From NCBI GenBank assembly GCA_020002185.1, contig CM034543.1, positions 6,260,431-6,324,430 of the forward strand: a DNA stretch of 64,000 nt. The letters are read 5' to 3'. Below, in pieces: positions 41,996-52,330 of the stretch. The stretch is from Paraescarpia echinospica. Lineage: Eukaryota; Annelida; Polychaeta; Sabellida; Siboglinidae. Numbering within the stretch: position 1 is the stretch's first letter; each line of letters starts with the position of its first letter. Below the pieces are notes generated by a model. It was not told the DNA's origin. It worked only from the letters and a program-made list of their open reading frames with translations, and did not search any database. The position numbers and the translations under genes were made by a program.

Positions 41996-43376
41996 TGTTA
42001 ACATTTTGTCTGTTTCTGCCTGGACTAGGTTAGCAGAGTGCCAATTGATTGTGTATTACACACATCCCCCCGTGGAGCTAAAATTATCTGCCTGCTATTA
42101 TTTGATGGAAACTGAGACTAATCTGTAATTGGTCACTGGCAGAGACTTGTGTCAACAGACACCATTAACACAGTAGACCTCTGTTAAATTGACAGTTGCA
42201 TGTAGGTTTTAAGCTGTGTCAAACAGTGGTCTGTAACTAATGTGTAAAGGGAATCCCTACTGCACTGGTAGAACCCGAGGAACATTAAAACAGTAGTACA
42301 CATAATTATCAATGCAATATAAAGATATGACATAGGATTAAAATAAATTAACTTAGGTATAAAATAATATATAAAGTAAAATAACATAGGTATACTCGAA
42401 AAGGTTAAAGCATACTTCGCCAAAAATTATAAGAAATATTATTAAGATGTTTTACTATTATATATGTTGCAGCTATTCCGTCACTCCAGTTATATTAGTA
42501 GTATGTCTTTACTACTGTTTTTAACTGTCATTACTACTATTTTAAAGTCAAAATGCATGTTATGCATATGTACCTTGTTAACAACTAACGTTTTATCACA
42601 GTTCATCATTCTTCTTCCCATTCTGGGGAGAGTGGTAGGGGAAAAATGAGAACAAATAATGCGTGTGCATTTTCTTAAACAACGTTTTACGGTGCTACAT
42701 GCGAGATTGCAGCTCACCAACTATCCTGCAAGGTTTCTACAACCACTGGAAATCGGCCTAAATAGCAGAGTACCGGGATAAAATCCGACAGTATTTTTTA
42801 ATAACACATTAACTAATATATACAATATTCACGAAATGGTCTACTCGAATACTTTATTTCCAGGTGTATCTTCACTGGCATGCGTATAGTCTAGAGAGCT
42901 ACTAAACATATCAACACCTTACTTCCATCATAACTCTTAATTATCTGCAACTATGATTCACCAAAACACATTTCATTAATAATTACAAATTCACAATATA
43001 GTCTAAAGGACTTCAGGGCCTCTTGCCCCATTTTTTTTATATAATAGTATATGTACTGGGTGTATGTATGTGTGTGTATGTATGTATGTATATTATATGT
43101 ATATACCTGGTATATTTTTCATGTTTTTTTTACCTTCTTAACAAAATGTCAATATTTCGGATATAAGGAGCCTGATAAATACACATTATTAATGTAGCGA
43201 AAAATTTGATTTGATCCCAAGACATTGGCTAAAATTTGGGACTTGGGTTGTAACGAGTTTAACGCGATTCTTTGATAAGTTTAATATCTTTGTAATGTAC
43301 GCAATTATTAAATAATCCTGTTAATATGATTATTTCATGTGATAATATTCCTTTATTTCATTACAATTATGTTTTA
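41996..43376. other. AT-rich spacer with (TGTA)n tract
   Basis: Contains a GTAT-type microsatellite at about 43060-43093. The longest open frames (under 80 codons, hydrophobic AT-driven) have no recognisable features. Confidence 0.5.
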
Positions 43377-43446
43377 TTAATCACTAATGACCCTGACAAT
43401 ATATCGAAAAAAATAACGTTGTCCCCAACTAACTGTTGCCCGGACA

Positions 43447-44137
43447 ATGCGATCGCGAAGTCCTTTATTCTTTAAGAGCAAACGGACGAAGACCACGCAC
43501 GTTATCAAGCGATGCTTGGCAACTGAAATGAAGCGGCTCGTCATCCTGGTCCGATTCTTCAGCGACGGGGCGGCACGCAAACGCCTGCTGGACATGCCAG
43601 TGTGCAACGGCGGCACAAGCGAGGAAATCTTTGGTGTTTTGGATGGAGTTTTTAGGTAATTGTTTACATTTATCATATATGCTGTTTTATTGACTGCTCA
43701 AAAAACATTTTTAAATTTAAAAAAATCATCGACGGAGAGACCCTTAAAGACAAATTCGAAGACCTCCAGCTGATGTAGGACGACGTCCTCAGCACGGAGG
43801 TCGGAGGTCGGGGGTCAGGCACGTCGTCTCGACTCCATCTGGGCTGATGTGATGGCGTTGAAGACGGCTCTACAGCAACGGCTCTTTCCCTGCCTGGTTT
43901 TGTCTTGCAGGCCGTGCTCAGTCTGCCGCACAGCAACGCAGACTCCGAGAGAGCGTTGTCGGTGGTTCTGAGGCACGTAAGAGCTTGCCAGCGGACACGA
44001 TTATTGCTTTCATGCAATGCAAGATGAACTGTGACAGTACTTGCTTTGACATGACTCCACAGGTGCTGCGCGAGGCCAAGTGGGCATCCCACCAGTACAA
44101 CCTGGAGCACCCCACACTGCCCCCAGACGCCCAATAA
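43447..44137 (+). pseudogene. hAT-family transposase relic
   Basis: Two conserved parts survive. At 43480-43656 the frame reads HVIKRCLATEMKRLVILVRF and LLDMPVCNGGTSEEIFGVLD, resembling the RNase H-like region just after the first catalytic Asp in BED-type hAT proteins. At 43903-44137, with a frameshift near 44030, it reads AVLSLPHSNADSERALSVV and then FDMTPQVLREAKWASHQYN up to the stop at 44135-44137. SNADSER is the usual hAT C-terminal dimerisation block. About 250 bp between them is unreadable, so much of the catalytic core is lost. The relic is dead. Confidence 0.7.
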
Positions 44138-44676
44138 ATTGGCCAATGTAGTGCACACTCACTTTACTGGTTTTGTTTCATGGTAACGAATAATAACTCT
44201 TTTATGTCAGTGGCACAAACTATTGCAAGTGGTATGTTAATTTGTTTGGTTCTCTCGGCGAGATATGATTGACGTACACACGTCACTGGCATCGTGGGTA
44301 ATTCATTCCCGTAGAAGTATAATTCACCTTGGCATAGCGCCCAGCCCAAAATACATATATCAGTAAGTACAGCGACTAGTGTGGCTGCTGAGTCAGACGT
44401 ATGGCGTGTCAAGTCCACGGAGCTCGGAGCATTAGCCGTTCACGTCACATCAGGCTGCGAGAGCTGCATTATGCAGATGTGCTATGTAACATTACACACA
44501 AAGCGGTAGATCTGCGGTAAATGAGGATCTGGCGCCACTAGCTTCGTGCTGTAGTTGCGAGGGGTTGTGTGAACGGAAAACCCATGCTTGGATAAATGCT
44601 CAATTTTAGGGTATATGTCAGGTAGAGTTCCGCAAACGTTCTTAGATTCGATCAAGTTGTGTTAAATCCCCTCCCC

Positions 44677-44679
<3 letters not shown>
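44138..44679. other. spacer, nothing recognised
   Basis: No gene, RNA or strong repeat seen. Confidence 0.4.

Positions 44680-44754
<75 letters not shown>
44680..44754. repeat. (CT)n microsatellite
   Basis: Pure CT tract of about 75 bp. Confidence 0.98.
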
Positions 44755-44756
<2 letters not shown>

Positions 44757-45419
44757 GGGCCAATGTTTTTAATTAAGTAAGACAAAATAGGTGCTAGTAA
44801 AGTGTACGATTTATGTTACTCTGAGTCACGTATAAACAACAAACAAATCGCACTGTTTAAAAGCAATGTAAAAAAAAAACATCTAAACAAAACCGTGACG
44901 CAGCATATTCTTTTAAAAACTCCCCACTTCTGCCTGGAGAGAGCAGAGAGATCGCAGGTCGCAAAACAACCTTCACACGATATTGAAGGCGGTGTAGTTC
45001 GGCAATTGGAATTCCGATATCGCTCATTCAAATGTTGCCAAAAAGTGTCAACCATATCTACTTTCTTTACGAAAGTAGAATTGATATCCCATCAGTAGCG
45101 TAATGAGGTTTGTGCAACGTCTGACTACAGCATATGTCTTTACCAGGTGTGTGGCTAGATGGGGATATATGGCGAAGATGCACCCCCTTTGAACGGGGCT
45201 AGTCAAGCAAAACACTTTTAAAGCGGAGAAACCGCGAAACTATAAACCACTGTAGTTTGTTAGTGTGTGGCGTGATGGGGTATTGTTCTCGACCTTTGGG
45301 AAAGTTCGTTCTATCTACGTTACTCTAGTTCACTCAGTTGTATAAATTAGTATCTGACAATACACATTTATGGGTATTTGTTTATGTGTCTGGGTGTTTG
45401 GGTGTCTGTCTCTGTCTGC
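44755..45419. other. spacer, nothing recognised
   Basis: Two overlapping short frames on opposite strands near 44802-45098 show no domain. No other feature. Confidence 0.4.
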
Positions 45420-45985
45420 CCACCCGACCGCCCGCCCGCCCGCCCGCCCGCCCGCCCGCCCGCCCGCCCGCCCGCCCGCCCATGTTCTGTTTAATCGGGA
45501 CGCCAAGTGTGGCTGCGTCATGCTGTGTTAATAAATGTTAGGCTAATTTATTGTGTCGTGTCTTGTACTGGTGGTAACGCTTTCGCGTTTGTGTGTGTGT
45601 TATATTCTACTTGTAAGTGGTGACCGCCTCGCGAGTTAGGGGCATCCACACAGGCACAATATAATCACAACTGTTATTCAAGGTCGAGTTCAACGGCAAA
45701 CCTGGCGGATTAGGACAGCAGTTCTTAACCTTTTTCGTCGTGACCCAAATTTTGGTCACGGAACTTGCTTGGCGACCCATGCCTCCAAGATGTTGGCGAC
45801 CCATGCCTCCAACTTGTGATAAATGATACCATACGTTGCTGAACACGTAGGCTTCACCAAGTGAGCACAGCTCATTGGCTAAGCGACGTGGGAAGAGATT
45901 TTTAAATAGAAAGCAAACATGGCGGACGGAGTCGGGAAGACCGTACGATTTCGAAAAAGTTTGAAGGAAATTAGCCCTTTGCTAA
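45420..45985. repeat. dispersed duplicate with hAT element, copy 2
   Basis: Direct copy of 23338-23905, beginning with a long (CCCG)n tract (about 45427-45481) and including the left end of the hAT element. The tract is longer here than in copy 1. Confidence 0.85.
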
Positions 45986-46402
45986 TTTACTTTATATTAT
46001 TGTTGTTAAGCAGATAGACAAAATAATATCACTACTGATTAATGCAACATTTGCCTGTAATAAGCTTACTTTGAAGGCTTCGATGTGGACCGAATCAAAA
46101 ACGGCACCTTTTTATCCTGCTTGACGCAATTTTCAGCGGTATTAAACAGAACTTGAATTGCCCATACAAAATCCACCTTGAAGAATATATCAGACGCGAA
46201 TTAAAAATCCAAATGGCATTAAGTCACACGACGTTTCAAAATTCATACAACGTTAGGAATAAATCATCGTTTATTATATATGCGGTACTGGCATGTTTCC
46301 TGCATAAAGGAAACTTCGGAGTTCCTGGAAACTCTTGGCGACCCACTCAAAATGGCTTGGCGACCCAATTTTGGGTTGCGACCCAGGGGTTAAGAACCGA
46401 TG
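45716..46402. mobile_element. 687-bp hAT non-autonomous element with 8-bp TSD
   Basis: Left end CAGCAGTTCTTAACC and right end (minus strand) CATCGGTTCTTAACC form hAT/Charlie-like terminal inverted repeats. GATTAGGA flanks the element exactly on both sides (45708-45715 and 46403-46410), a perfect 8-bp target duplication as expected for hAT. Subterminal GCGACCC / GGGTCGC-type motifs are present at both ends. No transposase is encoded; the relic at 43447-44137 is of the same superfamily but need not be its source. Confidence 0.93.
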
Positions 46403-46410
46403 GATTAGGA

Positions 46411-47074
46411 AAAACGCATAACATATATGATATATGTTGTGATACTCATCCAGTTGTGATTTGGCCATCAGTTATACGTCGAACTGCCAGCCTGGGTCAG
46501 ACATGCCGCGACGTTACATCACCCATAGCCCTTTTTGCGCAGGATGAACTACGAGACTCCGTTCCGCATTCCTGGTGTTTCTAGGAAGAAATTATGACGT
46601 TGTTTAACAGCTGCAACAGCAGCAGACTTGCAGCGGCAGCAGCGGCAGCAGCGGCAACAGCGGCAGCAGCGGCAGCACCGTGTGCCGACGCGTCATCACC
46701 ACAGACGAAATATATCCATGTAGTTAGCGGCATGTCCGACAGGTGGCGTTTGGTACTGTTTGTTTTGGTGTTATTTTAAGCCATCAGCTGTGCGTCATTT
46801 TCGCTATATGCGCAATGAATAAACAGTAAATTGCTGGAGTGTTCTGGTCAGTTTGACGGACGGCAACAACGGAGAGGCTGAGAGAATAAAAAGTATTATT
46901 TGCAGCAACAAGGTAAGTGGTCTACACTAAGCTTGGGCCATCATATAAGCGGTCACATTCATTTTTGCGGACGAAACTCGAAGTACCATTGTGATTCAGG
47001 CCTACTGCTTCACGTTGCGTAACCTGCACATGATCTACTATTTATTACACGTCGGCGTGTCATACTTCTATACC
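46411..47074. other. spacer with GCA/GCG trinucleotide tract
   Basis: A (GCAGCG)-like tract at about 46620-46680 makes an alanine-rich open frame that I do not regard as a gene. AACAAGGTAAGTGG at 46907-46920 is a strong 5' splice-site match (exon end 46912) and might end a non-coding first exon of the downstream kelch-like gene, but nothing links it to a transcript. Confidence 0.35.
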
Positions 47075-47375
47075 AGCCAACTCTCCCGGAATTTCCGGGA
47101 GACTTTGATTTTTGGGTATATCTCCCGGTCTCCCGGAATACAGGCAAATCTCCCGGAGTTTCGCTTGAAATCTCCAACAGCACCCACCCCGCCTTCGAAA
47201 CAGGGCGACACCACGGGAGACGTGCTGAGACACGCTGAACCGCTGAAGTTCCGGTGAGAAATCTCCATAAGCACCCCCCCCCCATCTTTCGATGTTAAGA
47301 TCCGAGACAGTGCGACGATAAACTTACAGCGCGACACGAGAAGCTGAACCGCTGACGAATCTCCCGGATTTCAAA
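47075..47375. repeat. repeat with CTCCCGGA palindromes
   Basis: CTCCCGGAATTTCCGGGAG is a perfect palindrome near 47085, and TCTCCCGG recurs at about 47119, 47130, 47150 and 47361. The clustering suggests a small non-autonomous transposon, but clear ends and a target duplication are not visible. Confidence 0.5.
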
Positions 47376-48093
47376 AAAGTGCCTTACTGACTGTTGAACT
47401 AATAACACATATCACCAATCGCGAAGTACACCTAGTCTTGAAATAAGTCATACTTTTAATTAACTTAATTGGAGTTATACTCATCAGAATGTCTTCATTT
47501 ACGCATTTATTACTGATACAGAGTGTATTACTATGTCGCTACCAATGTAATTTGCTATGTATTCTAACGAAATTACACGAATATGAAAACGCACATATGT
47601 GTAATGGAAATATAATAAGTATCTGCTTTCTTTGTGGTATCAAATTTATTTATACATCAAATATCTCTACAAAGCAGATTCAGGGGTGTTTACAAACTAA
47701 AACATGATGTAAGAATACATTACGTTGTCGTTATAATATTACTGTACATGGGATACATATGCTAACACAACTACACATTTCGATTATTATGTGGGCTATA
47801 TCTAACATTAAGATGTACATGTATGTATTTAAAAATACAATAAATTACGAAAAAGCCTGATTAATTAATGTTTTCAGGTCTCTCCTAAAACATCCAGAGT
47901 CACGCTGTCTTCTTAGCTCTAGTGGAAGAGAGTTAACACTGGTAACAATGACTACTAATTTTCGACGTGAGTGGAGGAACATTTTGATTCACTGATTATT
48001 ATACCCGGTTTCACCCATGGACACATTCCGAGGGTGTGATTTTTATGTTAAAATATAATTGTTTTATCATAATCTGTTTCATTCACTCCTACC

Positions 48094-48099
<6 letters not shown>
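47376..48099. other. AT-rich spacer
   Basis: The stretch near 47875-47965 (TCTCCTAAAACATCCAGAGT and after) is faintly like the 3' end of a LINE ORF but cannot be assigned. Otherwise nothing. Confidence 0.35.
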
Positions 48100-48189
<90 letters not shown>

Positions 48190-48245
48190 TCCCCTCCCTC
48201 CCTCCCTCCCTCCCTCCCTCCCTCCCTCCCTCCCTCCCTCCCTCT
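48100..48245. repeat. (TC)n(CCCT)n compound microsatellite
   Basis: A long TC tract followed by CCCT tetranucleotides. The Ser/Leu, Pro and Arg/Glu/Gly-rich frames on both strands are translations of it. Confidence 0.97.
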
Positions 48246-48360
48246 CTCCTTATGCACATACGTACAACACGTGCACACACAACACACGCACGCGTGCGCG
48301 CACACATACAGACGAACGCAGTTTCGGTGGCCACGTTATCCCCTGTGCCCGAGGCGTTGC

Positions 48361-48417
48361 CATGGCAGAAACTGGTGGTGTTTTGGACGCGGTCCAGAAA
48401 GCACAGGATGGTCCGTT
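48361..48417 (+). CDS. possible first coding exon, low support
   Basis: GTTGCCATGGC is a strong translation start context. The frame gives MAETGGVLDAVQKAQDGPF and then meets GTGAGT, a good 5' splice site, in phase 0. The stretch is more GC-rich than its surroundings. The kelch-like exon at 51196 needs phase 1, so this cannot splice to it directly. It may start a different gene or be chance. Confidence 0.2.
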
Positions 48418-49349
48418 CGTGAGTTGCTCGGTTACTCCGCGCCGGTCGCTCGGTTACACCGCTCCGTTGTTGTGGCGCGTCGTGTATGGTGAACTGTAAT
48501 ACAGACTGTCAAGCGAAAAACCTCGTTGCACTGATTCGTTCAACGTGCTAGCGTCACGCGCGGAAATAGTCACCGGTGTCAACCAACGTACGTCTACACA
48601 AACAAATCGAAAACAGCAATACCGGTCAAATATCAAATATATATATATATATATAACCAATAACCAACTAAGCTAACGCTGCTAAAGCGATCAACATCGC
48701 TGGGAAATTGTATACGCAAGATTTTCTGGAAACCAGCATTTCGTGAGTATCTTCAACTGTGTAAATGCTAATTAACCAATAAACTACAGATTTAGCTGAA
48801 GGGCGAAGGTCGACTTGTTAGATCTCCACCAAATCGACCGAAGTTTGTTGGTGCAGTTTGAGGCGTTTCCTGAAATTCGACACGCTACGGAATCGCTGAC
48901 TCGATGCAGTCTAGTAGTGATTCACCGTCGAATATTGGCATACTGAAACGAGCATTTGTGATATTTTTATCGTGCTGTGTCTTCGTGAGAGTTCTCTTCA
49001 ATTTCCTTGTCTGAATTTCAAATATGGTCTGATGACTGTTGTATTACTTTTTTCTGTTTGGAAGTCATTTAACTAATTTGGGTCCATAAGGTTACTTTTA
49101 CCTCCGTTTGATAATTCCGAGGAGAAAGAAACCTGTCTCTAAATATATACTATAAACAGAGTTCATATAGTGCTTTGAAAATACCGTAGCGGAACTATAT
49201 AATTTAAGAACATGGTGATATTCATACAGACATTTATTTAATTTGATATTATAATTTCGCATCGCATGGTGATTGACTGAATTCCGAGTAATTTCTACAT
49301 TAACTTGAGTTTACTTTCCAATAAGACAAAGGAGTAAAACGTTTGTGTA
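48418..49349. other. spacer, nothing recognised
   Basis: A short (AT)n run near 48640; no gene, RNA or known element seen. Confidence 0.4.
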
Positions 49350-50360
49350 CATGTCACTCACTCGCTCAATCCTCTTCGTGCCTTAGATGGCACACAAGGC
49401 ATTAACAAGAGAGCCCCACTACTGTCGGTCGGCAGCCCGTGCATCGATCGTACTCCACGTCAGCTGGCACGCCTTCATTTCCTTCTCCACTGTTTTTCGC
49501 CACGTCTCTTTTGGGCGAACTCGTCCCCGTCTTCCATCCGCTGTCCAACTTTAGTAGTGCGCCTGTGGGCCTTCTGCAAATGTGCCGTAGCCATCTCCAT
49601 CTCCGTCTCTTGATCTTCGTAGCCAAGGATGTTGAATCTGTCTGGCGGAGCAGCTCTTCATTGTTCGGCCAAAGTACCCCTATAATCTACCTGAGACACT
49701 TGTTCTGGAAGGTCTCTAGCTTGTGTGTTAGTCTTGCTGTCAGCTTCCAGCACTTAGACCCATAGGGATGTACACTGAGGACGTTACTGTTGTATAGTCT
49801 CAGTTTAGTTTTCAATCTCAGCTGTTTTGACTGCCAGATGGATTTCAGTATGGCAAAGGTCTGGTTGCCTTTGTTGATTCAAGCAGTGGCATCTTTCTCG
49901 GAGTCTCCAACTGTTGTGACTTTGCTTTCCAAGTATACATATTCCTTGACCTCTTCCAAGGCAATAATGTTATTGTCTGCCTTGTGGTTGCTCCTCATCA
50001 AGTTGGTTTTCGATGTGTTGAGCTTTAGCCCGATCTGTGGTGCTGAGTCCGTAATTTTCTCCATCTTTTCTTGCATGTCCTTGTGTCTGCTGGACAGCAG
50101 TCCTGTATCATCTGCATAGTCCAGGTCTTCAAGAATTGAGGTAAGTGTCCATCTGATGCCCCTGTTTCCCTCTTTGGTGCTTTCTGTCATCAGCCAGTCA
50201 ATGGCAAGGATGGACAGAAAGGGAGAAAGAATACACCCCTGCTTCACGCCAGATTTGATGCTGAAGCTGTCTGTCAGGTGCTTGTTATAAGCAACTTGAC
50301 ACTGAACGTCTGTATAGAGTATCTTGGTAACATTATGTGTGCATGTGCGTAGCATTTAAT
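49350..50360 (-). mobile_element. RTE-type LINE, 5'-truncated
   Basis: From 50355 down the minus strand reads SIKSGVKQGCILSPFL, GNRGIRWTLTSILEDLDYAD (ending in the YADD active site), LKLNTSKTNLM, then after frame breaks IKRRRWRWLRHICRRP and DVAKNSGEGNEGVPADV near the C-terminus. GVKQGC and the KRRRWRWLGH-like end are typical of the RTE clade. The 3' end has a short GAGTGAGTGA-type tail at 49350-49365. A longer copy lies at 52840-56625. Confidence 0.85.
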
Positions 50361-50830
50361 TAATTATTTTATCCGAATGTTACTGACAAAACAGAATACG
50401 AACGTATTAATTAACGGATATATGGCATTACAGAAATGTTGTACTATGATCTTATGCTTTCTTCCATTTGTCTAGGATACATAAAAGTGGTTCAGCATTG
50501 CTGGCGCCAACGACGTCTAGCTGAACACGAGAAAGGCTGGTGTAAAACGACATAAACACCCGGGCGACTTCGACCGGAAGACAAGGCTACCTCCAGAGCC
50601 AACGAGACCGTCTTTACATTCGCCTCCTCGCGCGGCCACTGTCTCCGTGACGACATCGACAAAGATTTCAGTTCTCCATAAGGTTTACTGTACAAAACCT
50701 TCGTTTTAACAAAACATATCACATTAACTACAATCATCCTCTGTAAATGTCTTGCGAGCAAATTCAATCATTCGTTGATTTCGACGCTGTTACCGCGAGA
50801 ATCACGTGCTGACCTGGGGACTGTGATCAC
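50361..50830. other. region upstream of the kelch-like start codon
   Basis: Presumed 5' UTR or promoter of the kelch-like gene. GC content rises from about 50490. No defined core promoter motif is seen. An in-frame TGA at 50810-50812 lies 18 bases before the chosen ATG. Confidence 0.35.
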
Positions 50831-50915
50831 ATGACAGACGATATGTTGTACGAGGATCCGGATGCCCGCAGTCTCTCCACGTCCCCCGCCACCGCCGCCC
50901 TTGAGTGTTTACCAG
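50831..50915 (+). CDS. kelch-like (BTB-BACK-Kelch) gene, coding exon 1
   Basis: Begins MTDDMLYEDPDARSLSTSPA and ends in phase 1 at CCAG followed by GTAAGA. The start is chosen because an in-frame stop lies just upstream and because the exon joins in phase to the BTB exon at 51196. The six exons together give a protein with an N-terminal BTB domain, a BACK domain and the start of a Kelch propeller. Proteins of this plan usually serve as substrate adaptors for Cullin-3 ubiquitin ligases: the BTB and BACK domains bind Cul3 and the propeller binds the substrate. The specific family member cannot be named without the propeller, which lies beyond the right edge. Confidence 0.7.
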
Positions 50916-51122
50916 GTAAGACGAGGCACTCCGAATATATCTCGTCTGTCTAAAGTAGTGATTTAGTTCTGATATTTAAACGTCGGACGAACTATCAAAC
51001 CAGTCTTGGTTACTCTTGTGACCAAATTGCGAAGTGGTCCCGTACAGCAGGCCTCTTTGCAAGTTACCCCAACAAACGAGACAATCGTTCGCGATGATTC
51101 TAATAAATGTTCACAATAGTTT

Positions 51123-51163
51123 TATTAAATCGACCGACCGACCGATCGATCGATCGATCGGCT
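51123..51163. repeat. (CGAC)n(CGAT)n microsatellite in intron 1
   Basis: Short tetranucleotide tract just before coding exon 2. Confidence 0.9.
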
Positions 51164-51195
51164 GATTGATACGTGTTTTATTGATCACGTCGCAG

Positions 51196-51402
51196 GCCTG
51201 TTTCACTTCGAGGAGGATGAGAGCGCGCAGAAGCTCTACTTCTCGGAGCGCTCGCACGCGCTGCGCGTGCTGGACGCGCTCAATGACCAGCGTCGTCAGC
51301 GCGTGCTGTGTGACGTCATCATCTGCGTGGAAGACCACGAGTTCCCGTGTCACCGTAGCGTGCTGGCCGCCTGCAGTCCCTACTTCTTCGCCATGTTCTC
51401 TG
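51196..51402 (+). CDS. kelch-like gene, coding exon 2 (BTB, first part)
   Basis: Starts after CGTCGCAG and ends before GTGAGT, phase 1 on both sides. It encodes GLFHFEEDESAQKLYFSERS, ALRVLDALNDQRRQ, VLCDVIICVEDHEFPCHRSV and LAACSPYFFAMFSG. CDVxxxVxxxxFPxHRxVLAAxSPYF is the BTB core, which carries dimerisation and Cul3-binding surfaces. The stretch is strikingly GC-rich compared with the intron around it. Confidence 0.93.
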
Positions 51403-52144
51403 GTGAGTTGGCATGTTCTCAGCATAGTTGTCATGTTCTCTGATGAATCGTCTTGTTCTCGGGTGTGTCGCCTAACATAGAAAACTATGAGTCGACACGC
51501 CGAAGTATATACTGCGCAACAGACAGCACTGTGTACACCACAGAAAGTTGATTGGATAACTGTGACCATGGTCTAAATCTAAGAATCTGACTCCTGTCAA
51601 TATACTCGTAATGTTTAAATATATGTAAATAATTAATAAGTATTTTGGCCATTACACATTATTGTCTGGCTGCCATGTTTGAACTGCTGGGAAATACTGC
51701 CAGGAGATGGTCGAACACTCATCAACTTACTTACTTATTTATTTACTTACTTACTTACTTGTTAGGGGGATTAAGCTGCATGTGGGGTAGTCGGGTTGCA
51801 GCAGTGCTGGCTCGTACGGCTTCACTTGTTTCCGTCTCCTGTACAACTATGTTAGGATAGATATATTTCATGCACAATTTAATAGCTTATTTTGTTTTTA
51901 CAGGTTTACCGTCCGAAATCATTACTGAATACCCATGAATTAAATATTAATAACAAGGACACGTGTTTGTGGAGGTGTGTGGTGGTCAGCTTTGCAATCC
52001 CGTGTTTACTTTAATTTCAGCGCATACCTTCGTACGGCACACCGTGTATTTTTTTTGTTAATACAGCATCGTCCTCCTCTGATTCAGATGAACACCATCG
52101 TGTCGCAAATACTTGTTCTATCTTGTAGCGAATCCTCTGTGATT

Positions 52145-52330
52145 GTATATGTAAGTAAGTATGTATGTATGTATGTATGTATGTATGTATGTATGTATGT
52201 ATGTGTATGTATGTGTATGTATGTATATATATATATGTGTGTGTGTGTGTGTGCATATATTTATATATATATATATATATGTATATATATGTATGTGTGT
52301 ATATGTGTATATGTATATATATATATCTAT
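52145..52330. repeat. (ATGT)n/(TA)n compound microsatellite
   Basis: ATGT tetranucleotides followed by mixed TA and TG dinucleotides. The Tyr/Met/Val/Cys-rich frames are artefacts. Confidence 0.97.

Noticed and set aside
46594..46779. Alanine-rich plus-strand protein
   Set aside because: Built on a GCA/GCG trinucleotide tract, with no supporting gene structure.
51111..51569. 152-codon minus-strand frame over kelch-like exon 2
   Set aside because: Antisense of the BTB exon; the plus-strand exon has consensus splice sites and a clear BTB domain.
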